This document shows positions 53,678-60,450 of a DNA stretch of 64,000 nucleotides, in pieces. The DNA is taken from NCBI GenBank assembly GCA_963733265.1, contig CAVTCF010000004.1, forward strand, positions 434,001 through 498,000, read 5' to 3'. The translations under genes and the position numbers were made by a program. The DNA comes from PALSA-1006 sp963733265 (GTDB lineage: Bacteria > Pseudomonadota > Gammaproteobacteria > Burkholderiales > Gallionellaceae). How positions within the stretch are numbered: the stretch's first letter is position 1; each line of letters starts with the position of its first letter. Under the pieces are notes generated by a model. The model searched no databases. It worked only from the letters and a program-made list of their open reading frames with translations, and was not told where the DNA came from.

Positions 53678-55084
53678 ATGTTTAAATATTTGTTAGGTAA
53701 GAACGAAGACATTCCGGCTGGTTCAGCGGCAGTGTATTTTGGTTTTTCTTCCATAGTATGGTTTGTTATCGGTACAGGTCTGGGTTCATTTAATGCGGCC
53801 AAGCTCGCATTCCCCGATTTTGTAACGGGTAACATATTTTTTGCTTTCGGGCATATGCGTCAAGTGCACGTGATGGCCGTTATTTTTGGCTGGATATCCA
53901 TGGCGTTTGCGATGGCGATGATGTACATCACACCGGCACTCGGTAACAACAAGCTCTGGTCGGAAAAGCTGGGCTTGTGGAACTGTACGTTCTGGAACGT
54001 AGGCTTGGCATTGGGTCTGACAGTGTTGTGGTCTGGTATTACATCCGGTCGCGAATATTCTGACTTCCCGTGGCCTATCGATCTGTACTTGGCTGTGTTT
54101 GTGTTTATACCGCTGGCTGTTAATGTGTGGATGACGGTTCTTAATCGTAAGACGCAAGGTATTTACACAACGAACTGGTTCTTTGTCGCCTCTCTGTTTA
54201 TGGTGATTATTGTGTTCCTGGTTGGTAACTCGCCTGAGTTCTTCCATTTAACCGGCTTGACCGAGGCGTATCTCACTTGGTGGTTTGCACACAATGTGTT
54301 GGGTCTGTGGATTACACCAGTGGCCGCAGCGATTGCTTACTACACGGTTCCGAAAGTTACAGGAAATCCTCTGTACTCTCACCGTATTGGCCACTTGCAC
54401 TTCTGGTCAGTTGTTGTGTTTTATTCAACCCCGGCAGCCCACCATCTGATGTCAGCTCCGCTTCCTGAGTGGCTGAAGTCTTTCGCATCTGTTGAAGGTG
54501 TGTTGATTCTGGTTCCGGCGATTGCGTTCGTTTCAAACATCATGCTAACCATGCGTGGCAAGTGGTATCTGTTTGTAGAAAACGTCGAAATTCGCTTTAC
54601 GATAACCGGTTGCTTGATGGCAATTCCGCTAAATATGCAAGGTGGATTCCAGCAAACTCGCGCTATTAACTGGTATATCCATGGTACGGGTTGGATTGTT
54701 GCTCATGCACATTTGGCCTTGTTGGGTTTCTCTACCTTCCTGGAAGGTGCTGCAGTGTACTTGGGTCTGCAAACGATTATGAAACGCAAGTTGTATTCGT
54801 TGACGCTGGCTAACCTGCACTACTGGTTGTTGCTGATCGGCTTCACCGTTTATTGGGTTTCCATGACAATTGCCGGTCTGATTCAAGGCGCGGGCAAGAT
54901 CTACGAAGTTCCGTATATCGACGTGGTGATTGCAGAACATCCTTATATGATTGCACGTTGGATTGGCGGTACCCTGGTATTCGTGGGTAACATCTTCTGG
55001 TTATACAACATGTGGATGACTGCACGTGTTGGAACAGTTGTGCCAGCGGGTCGTCTGCCACACGAACTTGGATATGAGCGCTAA
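53678..55084 (+). CDS. Divergent cbb3-type cytochrome oxidase catalytic subunit (CcoN-like)
   Basis: A 468-residue haem-copper oxidase subunit I, about 12 helices. Helix II His64, CuB ligands His205, His255 and His256, the Tyr at 249 that cross-links in cbb3 enzymes, and the haem ligands His343/His345 are present. The CuB, Tyr and HxH positions are each two less than in the P. stutzeri protein (from memory). The catalytic Glu equivalent (323) is Gln321. The Tyr argues for O2 rather than NO reduction. It starts after a G-rich ribosome site. Confidence 0.9.
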   Translation: MFKYLLGKNEDIPAGSAAVYFGFSSIVWFVIGTGLGSFNAAKLAFPDFVTGNIFFAFGHMRQVHVMAVIFGWISMAFAMAMMYITPALGNNKLWSEKLGLWNCTFWNVGLALGLTVLWSGITSGREYSDFPWPIDLYLAVFVFIPLAVNVWMTVLNRKTQGIYTTNWFFVASLFMVIIVFLVGNSPEFFHLTGLTEAYLTWWFAHNVLGLWITPVAAAIAYYTVPKVTGNPLYSHRIGHLHFWSVVVFYSTPAAHHLMSAPLPEWLKSFASVEGVLILVPAIAFVSNIMLTMRGKWYLFVENVEIRFTITGCLMAIPLNMQGGFQQTRAINWYIHGTGWIVAHAHLALLGFSTFLEGAAVYLGLQTIMKRKLYSLTLANLHYWLLLIGFTVYWVSMTIAGLIQGAGKIYEVPYIDVVIAEHPYMIARWIGGTLVFVGNIFWLYNMWMTARVGTVVPAGRLPHELGYER

Positions 55085-55116
55085 TCTTAAGCAGCTAAAA
55101 TTAAGGGAGATCAAGC

Positions 55117-56079
55117 ATGGCTGGATTTAGAGAGTATAAAATCGGAACGAGAATATTTGCCTTGGCATTTGGCGGTTCGATGTGCATTACCTTGTTGTTG
55201 CCGAGTATTAATATCTCGCAAGTGTCTTCAACCGACATCGCGCTGACAAAGCAATTGTCGGCAGGTCACGAAACGGGTTTCAATTTGGATGACCCGTTTC
55301 TACAAGGTTGGAATAAACCTTACGTTGTGTTGCTTAAAACTGATCCAAAAACCAAGCAAGCGTTAACTGAGCCGCAAACGGTCTACGTGTACCAAAAAGG
55401 AACTTCGTTCCCCGCTGGTATTCTGCACCCACGCATTTTGGGGGCAGGGATTGAAGAGCTCAGCGTTGCACAAGGACACATTGGTGATGCCAAGAAAACA
55501 GAAGGTGCGGTTTTCGCAGTATCCAAGGGTGTGTTTGCGGGTGACGGAAAACAACACAGCTTTATTGAAAATCTAAGTGCTACAAAGGGATGGTCTCCAT
55601 CTGACGTCCTGAGTGTTGCCAAAGACGAGGATGTTTCACATACAGGTAAAGGTAAGACGCTATTTGTGCGTGAAGGTTGCTGGTGGTGCCATACCTTGCT
55701 GCCGGAGCAAACTCAAGACTGGCAAGTTTTCGGTGCGCCTCCGATGCTGGGTGACTTTAACGGCGAATCCCCGACTGCATTCGGTTCTGACCGCAAAGCT
55801 CCGGATTTGATGCACGTAGGTTCACGCAATTCCTCCAAAGAATGGATGCTGTTGCATTTCTATAATCCGCGTTTAGTTCAGCCGCATTCAATCATGCCGC
55901 GCTTTGACTATCTGTGGGGCGAGAAAGATGCCGATGGTAAAGTAATCAACTATGCGCAGTGGAGAACTGAGTATGACGAATATCGCGAAGGGAAACGTGT
56001 AACGGCTCCTGATGTTCCTAGTTATGCGAAAGATTCTGAAATCCGCAGTTTGATTGACTTTATGTTAAGTCTTAAGTGA
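55117..56079 (+). CDS. CcoO-like membrane-bound monohaem cytochrome c
   Basis: A 320-residue protein, clearly longer than usual CcoO. The N-terminal helix (about residues 12-30) is followed by a 150-residue insertion-like periplasmic region, then CWWCH (188-192) and the family pattern NSSKEWMLLHFYNPRLVQPH, with Met260 in IMPRFDYL as the axial ligand. It is 32 bases after the catalytic subunit. The insertion may carry partner contacts. Confidence 0.88.
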   Translation: MAGFREYKIGTRIFALAFGGSMCITLLLPSINISQVSSTDIALTKQLSAGHETGFNLDDPFLQGWNKPYVVLLKTDPKTKQALTEPQTVYVYQKGTSFPAGILHPRILGAGIEELSVAQGHIGDAKKTEGAVFAVSKGVFAGDGKQHSFIENLSATKGWSPSDVLSVAKDEDVSHTGKGKTLFVREGCWWCHTLLPEQTQDWQVFGAPPMLGDFNGESPTAFGSDRKAPDLMHVGSRNSSKEWMLLHFYNPRLVQPHSIMPRFDYLWGEKDADGKVINYAQWRTEYDEYREGKRVTAPDVPSYAKDSEIRSLIDFMLSLK

Positions 56080-56093
56080 CAGGGGGATACAAA

Positions 56094-56708
56094 ATGTCTT
56101 GGAATTTTGATAAGCCGTTAATAACGCTAGTCGATAGCGCAACAAACGAAGCAGATAAGGTGCTCTGGGAAAAAGAGGATCTGGGTGGGATAACAGAAGA
56201 CAACAATCGTATGCCGATACCCGTTGTGTTTTTGGTTATTCTGACAGTACTGACTGCATTTGCTATTACATTCCCATTGTGGGGGCAGCGTCCAACCGCA
56301 GCACTCTATGCGGGTTATGTGAAAGCACTGGATCTGCCTGAAGTTCAGGCAATTCAGGATGACAACGCAGCGATAGCAAAAATCGTTCAGTTGAATGCTG
56401 GCAAGGGAGATGATGCGCTTCTGGAACGTCATCCTATCCCATTGAATGATTTGCGAATCATCAAGCCGCAAATTGAAGCGCTGATTGCCAAAGGTGTTAA
56501 CTTGAAAGAGTACACAGTAGTTGGCGATCAAGTGGTTCAGGCGAACTTCGAGGGGAATACCAAAGCAGACGGTACGCCGGAAAGATTGCAGCCATGGTGG
56601 GATAAGGGTTACACGATTGACATATTCTACGTGCTGTATTTCTTTACACTCGTAATTATATTGATCAAGAGACTGCCACCTTCAACTTGGCAACCAAAAC
56701 ACCACTGA
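56094..56708 (+). CDS. Haem-free two-helix protein in the CcoP position
   Basis: A 204-residue protein from ATG 56094 (AGGGGGA site). A first helix at about 42-63 and a second near 176-196 flank a 110-residue soluble region. The position after ccoN-ccoO is that of CcoP, but no CXXCH is present anywhere. The function is unknown; it may replace CcoP as a structural subunit. Confidence 0.72.
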   Translation: MSWNFDKPLITLVDSATNEADKVLWEKEDLGGITEDNNRMPIPVVFLVILTVLTAFAITFPLWGQRPTAALYAGYVKALDLPEVQAIQDDNAAIAKIVQLNAGKGDDALLERHPIPLNDLRIIKPQIEALIAKGVNLKEYTVVGDQVVQANFEGNTKADGTPERLQPWWDKGYTIDIFYVLYFFTLVIILIKRLPPSTWQPKHH

Positions 56709-56783
56709 TATTGATTGAGTTAATTCGGGTTGGAAGAAATTAACCAACCCGAAATTCATCAAACATAATTTAGGAGAAATGCA

Positions 56784-56888
56784 ATGATAGAAATTGATTA
56801 CGGCCCGGCAGTTTTAGGTACACTAATTCTTCTAGTATTTGTAGCACCGGTGATATATGGCTTGTTTATTGATCGCGTTAAGGCCTGA
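56784..56888 (+). CDS. 34-residue single-helix membrane protein
   Basis: ATG 56784 follows TAGGAGAA. The product, opening MIEIDYGPAVLGTLILLVFV, has one helix and a short basic end (DRVKA). A small oxidase subunit (CcoQ/CcoM-like) is possible from size and place. Confidence 0.6.
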   Translation: MIEIDYGPAVLGTLILLVFVAPVIYGLFIDRVKA

Positions 56889-57006
56889 TTGATCGGTTAC
56901 GAGAAAACGTAAAGATCATAAGATCAATATCCACATGGGAAGATTGGCAAAACAAACAACAGTATAACAAGTTTGACAAACTCCAAAAGGATATTTGCAG
57001 TATGAG

Positions 57007-57028
57007 CCCCGGCAATATGCCGGGGTTT
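57007..57028 (+). terminator. Intrinsic terminator in the oxidase cluster
   Basis: The eight-base stem CCCCGGCA/TGCCGGGG with a three-base loop is followed by TTT. It ends the ccoN-like operon or reduces expression of the genes beyond. Confidence 0.72.
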
Positions 57029-57064
57029 CTACTAAATCAGTATCCATAAAATAGGGAGTTAACG

Positions 57065-57367
57065 ATTTCAACCTCCGATTCAAATAATACACATCCCCAG
57101 ACCGCGCAGATAAGTTCTGAGATTTCACCCAAGCTTGATTTAAGTATCGAAGGGATGAGAAGCCAGCAGTTTAGTGAGTGGGTCTTCGTCTTTTTACTTG
57201 TGGGGATTCTTGTTTTTGCTGGTATAGTCATTGCACTACTAAACAATAAAAAAAATGCCAGCAAGTTTCGGACGGGAGAGCGTCTAATGTTTGCTGCGAT
57301 CATAATGGGAATGGTAGTTGCGGTTATTCTTGGTGCCATGCAAATGCTTGGTGGCTATCTGTTCTGA
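57065..57367 (+). CDS. Two-helix membrane protein with acidic N-terminus
   Basis: The frame is open from after a TAA at 57047. GGGAG (57054-57058) sits six bases upstream of an ATT at 57065, so a rare ATT start is possible; the first ATG is at 57155 and has no well-spaced ribosome site. From the ATT, a 30-residue acidic tail precedes two helices (about 40-60 and 76-97). The ATG start gives 70 residues. No family is recognised. Confidence 0.5.
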   Translation: MSTSDSNNTHPQTAQISSEISPKLDLSIEGMRSQQFSEWVFVFLLVGILVFAGIVIALLNNKKNASKFRTGERLMFAAIIMGMVVAVILGAMQMLGGYLF

Positions 57368-57390
57368 AATAAAAATTGTGGAGAAAATTG

Positions 57391-57672
57391 ATGGGTAACT
57401 ACTTGGAGTCACTTCCGGACGGATGGACAATATATTTATGGCTGGTAATCGGTGCGATGATCATAATTGCAGTGCTCTATTGGATGCGTTGGGGCGCCAA
57501 AAATGAACAATTTGACGAAGATATCAAATACGTACTTTTTACCGAGGACGACAAAGAGAAAATGGACCCGGTAGAATATGCAAAAAGCCGGGAAGTTATA
57601 AAAGCCCAATATGCTAGCCGTGAGCGCTTTAAGGCAAAAGAAGAGGCTGAAAGGCATAAGCAAGGGGCATGA
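57391..57672 (+). CDS. CcoS-like cbb3 oxidase assembly protein with C-terminal extension
   Basis: A 93-residue protein. One helix (about residues 14-33) is followed by RWGAKNEQFDEDIKYVLFTE, which matches the CcoS pattern FfWAvksGQFdDle...rIlfdde (from memory). About 45 charged residues, helical and Lys/Glu-rich, follow. CcoS helps insert haem or copper into cbb3 oxidases. It overlaps the following cytochrome gene by four bases. Confidence 0.7.
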   Translation: MGNYLESLPDGWTIYLWLVIGAMIIIAVLYWMRWGAKNEQFDEDIKYVLFTEDDKEKMDPVEYAKSREVIKAQYASRERFKAKEEAERHKQGA

Positions 57673-58151
57673 AAAGCGGAGAAAAATTTGTTCTCATTTC
57701 AATAATTGGTCTTCTCGCGTTCGGAATTGTCAGAACGTTAACTCATGTTGAAGAATCGCATGAAAGCGAGATACCGTTTTATAGCACTGCTTCGGCAAAC
57801 GTAGCATCGAAAGCAACAGATATATATAGAACATACACGTGCAGAAGTTGTCATTCCTTATGGTCGCTTAAAGATGTCATGCAATCAGTACCCGCACCCA
57901 TGATGGACGGAATTGGTTCTCTGCACACGGAGGAATGGATATATGCATACTTGTCATCCTCAAATCCCCAATCAATAATACCTTCGCGGCTAAAAAAGAA
58001 ATACCAGATGCCTTCGTATGCCAATATGCCGGAAGCGGATCGAAGACTCTTGGCAAATTATTTGGCCAGCTTAAAAGTTAAGGATTGGTATCTTGAGCAA
58101 ACAAAAAATGAAGAACATGACAAACTGACAGGAGAGGATACAGCCAAATGA
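57669..58151 (+). CDS. Membrane-anchored monohaem cytochrome c
   Basis: A 160-residue protein with N-terminal anchor (MKSGEKFVLISIIGLLAFG), CRSCH at residues 58-62 and QMPSYANMPEADRR, which provides the axial Met. It shares MKxGEK, the DGxGSxH segment and overall layout with the cytochrome at 50604. It is coupled by overlaps to the CcoS-like gene and the next membrane protein. Confidence 0.86.
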   Translation: MKSGEKFVLISIIGLLAFGIVRTLTHVEESHESEIPFYSTASANVASKATDIYRTYTCRSCHSLWSLKDVMQSVPAPMMDGIGSLHTEEWIYAYLSSSNPQSIIPSRLKKKYQMPSYANMPEADRRLLANYLASLKVKDWYLEQTKNEEHDKLTGEDTAK

Positions 58152-58597
58152 ACCAGCGATTACTTGCGGGAGTACTGGCATTAGTTGCGGGCGTGTTGCT
58201 CAATTTCCTTGGCGACATATTGCTCGGGGTTAAAATTGAAATTTTTTCAGGCCTATCAACCTTTAGTTTTGCCTGGATATTAGACGTGTTTTTCGTGCCA
58301 TTTCTGGTGGGATTGCTGGTTGCATGGGTATATGGCAGTGGGGCGAAATGGTTAAGCTACTTTCCGCCGTTGATCGTCCGTAGCATTAGCTATGCGTATA
58401 TCGCTTACGGCGCTGGCGCCCCGCATGGAAGCAATCTGAATCCAATGGGCTGGTGGGGTTTTTATGTCATTCTTGCAATGGAATCGGCAGGCATTGGCGG
58501 CATTTTGGGTGAAGTATTGATCAAGAATGTTTATGGACGTTCGACAGATATAATTTCATCAAATCAGGAAGCCCCGGCAGTAAAAGAGGAGTTGTAA
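58148..58597 (+). CDS. Four-helix membrane protein of unknown function
   Basis: A 149-residue protein with about four helices. Conserved-looking polar residues are few. No family is recognised. It overlaps its upstream and downstream genes by 4 bases and 1 base, so it belongs to the same operon. Confidence 0.65.
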   Translation: MNQRLLAGVLALVAGVLLNFLGDILLGVKIEIFSGLSTFSFAWILDVFFVPFLVGLLVAWVYGSGAKWLSYFPPLIVRSISYAYIAYGAGAPHGSNLNPMGWWGFYVILAMESAGIGGILGEVLIKNVYGRSTDIISSNQEAPAVKEEL

Positions 58598-59655
58598 TGC
58601 CGAAAGACAAAAATAAAATTCAACTTACTCCGCAAGAGGTTCAACGGAGAAAAAGCTACTTTACGGCAACAATAATTACCTGTATTGCATTGGTGGTGGT
58701 TGGTGGCAGTCTACACGTTGTTGGGCTGGGATCGATTCGCATGAATGAAATGCGCGGTTTGGCAACATATAATCTTAAAGAAGAATCAACACACATCCGC
58801 GCAGCGGGTGAAGATATCGCAATTCACGAAGACAATGAAAATAGAAAAAATCAGACAGCCGGATATACAGTAGCTGAGGCTGAATCATTGCTGAGTCAGG
58901 AGATGTGGCAAGAGCTGAATAGCACAATCCTGATTCCGGCAGGGACATTTAAAATGGGCACTGATCTAAAGAATGCGGATTCCGCATCGCGTCCCCAACA
59001 CATCGTAAATACAAAAGCGTATCGCATTGATAAATATTTAGTGACAAATGCACAGTACGCACGATTTATTGCGTCGACCGGTCATCGTCCTCCATCAGAC
59101 TGGAAAGATGGAAAACTTCAACTGGGAACATTGTTGTATCCGGTGACACTGGTTAACTGGTTCGATGCCAGCGCATATGCAAAATGGGCTGGGAAACGCT
59201 TACCATCAGAGGCTGAATGGGAAAAGGCAGCACGAGGAACAGACGGAAGACGCTGGCCATGGGGAAACGAAATGAATCCAACGCGATTGAATACTTACTA
59301 TAATGTTGGTTCGGCAAGCAATGTAAATGCCTATGCTAACGGGGTAAGTCCCTACGGGGTTTATGATATGGCAGGAAATGTCGACGAATGGGTTGAAGAC
59401 GACTTTATGCCATATGAAGGCACTGATGCGACAAAAGAAGTATTTCAGGGCAAAGTTGCACGAGTGACAAACGACCAGGATCGGGCTTTGAAGTTATCCG
59501 AGCAAGTTACTACAAATCGCCGATATAAGGTTCTGCGCGGCGGCTCCTGGAAGGGCGACCCATTTTCAACGGCCACATACCATCGAGATTATGCCTGGTC
59601 GAACTATGCATCAGATTTCTACGGATTTCGTTGCGCTTCAGATGTGACAAAATAA
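58597..59655 (+). CDS. Membrane-anchored SUMF1-domain protein (FGE-like, without catalytic Cys)
   Basis: A 352-residue protein. A helix at about 26-46 anchors it; the SUMF1/formylglycine-generating-enzyme domain begins near residue 110 (IPAGTFKMG) and contains RLPSEAEWEKAARG, GNVDEWVED and LRGGSW. The FGE copper Cys pair region reads TYHRDYAWSNYASDFYGFRC, with none of the two catalytic Cys. It is therefore probably a structural domain, as proposed for NirV-type proteins. Confidence 0.86.
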   Translation: MPKDKNKIQLTPQEVQRRKSYFTATIITCIALVVVGGSLHVVGLGSIRMNEMRGLATYNLKEESTHIRAAGEDIAIHEDNENRKNQTAGYTVAEAESLLSQEMWQELNSTILIPAGTFKMGTDLKNADSASRPQHIVNTKAYRIDKYLVTNAQYARFIASTGHRPPSDWKDGKLQLGTLLYPVTLVNWFDASAYAKWAGKRLPSEAEWEKAARGTDGRRWPWGNEMNPTRLNTYYNVGSASNVNAYANGVSPYGVYDMAGNVDEWVEDDFMPYEGTDATKEVFQGKVARVTNDQDRALKLSEQVTTNRRYKVLRGGSWKGDPFSTATYHRDYAWSNYASDFYGFRCASDVTK

Positions 59656-59676
59656 GCAAAAAAACGGAGAGCATTA

Positions 59677-59925
59677 ATGAATCGCAACTGGGTGAGAGTT
59701 ACCTTAATGATGCTCGGCATAGCCAGCGTCTCCTCAGCGCAGGCAGCAGTGGACAGCTACCGCTATGCTCACGTAACAATATCGACGCCATGGTATATAT
59801 TCTTGTTTTTATTAATGGGCGTCTTTGCACCTTTCATATTAATGGCCATATTGGCATGGCGAGTTGCAATGAGAAAATCCGAACAAAAAGCCAATGAAGA
59901 CAGTAATAAACCTTTAGAAAAGTGA
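59677..59925 (+). CDS. Small signal-anchored protein with one helix
   Basis: An 82-residue protein with a probable signal peptide (cleavage after AQA near residue 23), then one helix (about 40-62) and a charged tail. The following gene starts at or just after its stop (GTGA). No family is recognised. Confidence 0.6.
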   Translation: MNRNWVRVTLMMLGIASVSSAQAAVDSYRYAHVTISTPWYIFLFLLMGVFAPFILMAILAWRVAMRKSEQKANEDSNKPLEK

Positions 59926-59930
59926 AAGCC

Positions 59931-60323
59931 ATGCAGCATATTACGTCGAAATATCTAACCAAAACACTAGCGCTATTGTCATCAATATTTATTGTGGCAA
60001 TACTTTCAATCTTCCCCGCAGATTATGCGGGAGCAGAAGAAGCTACTCGTGCGGGAGAAAGTGCACAAATATTGCAGGATTTCAACAAGCAACATTTGGA
60101 AACAGAGCACGCCAAAGCAATAAGCGACAAGACAAAACAACGCATCATGTTTTTGCTGGGAGTTGCATTGTTCACACTAGTCCTAATAACCGGGGGGCTG
60201 GGCTTGGCAATGGGACTATATGGAAAACAAGTATTTGTGCCGCATATGGTTTTTGCAGCACTCAGTGTTACGCTGGCAATAGTCCATGCGATAGTTGGAC
60301 TAGTATGGTTTTATCCCTTCTAA
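59931..60323 (+). CDS. Membrane protein with signal-like N-terminus and two helices
   Basis: A 130-residue protein from ATG 59931; GTG 59922 overlaps the preceding stop and is an alternative. The N-terminal hydrophobic part ends at about AGA, and two helices lie near 72-94 and 104-126. His residues in FVPHMVF and IVHAIVG within the helices could bind haem b, but this is speculation. Confidence 0.6.
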   Translation: MQHITSKYLTKTLALLSSIFIVAILSIFPADYAGAEEATRAGESAQILQDFNKQHLETEHAKAISDKTKQRIMFLLGVALFTLVLITGGLGLAMGLYGKQVFVPHMVFAALSVTLAIVHAIVGLVWFYPF

Positions 60324-60450
60324 TAGAGGTCAATATAAAAAGATAAGCAAATCAAATAAATTCAAACATTGATTTGGAAATCTCAAAAAGCAGCAAACGT
60401 CATTCACAGGCACGTCCTCTAGTTGGGTAGTCAAAAATTATCTTACGTAT

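Noticed and set aside
53678..55084. Nitric oxide reductase identity for the CcoN-like protein
   Set aside because: The Tyr that cross-links to a CuB His in O2-reducing cbb3 enzymes is present at the exact position, and NOR enzymes lack it.
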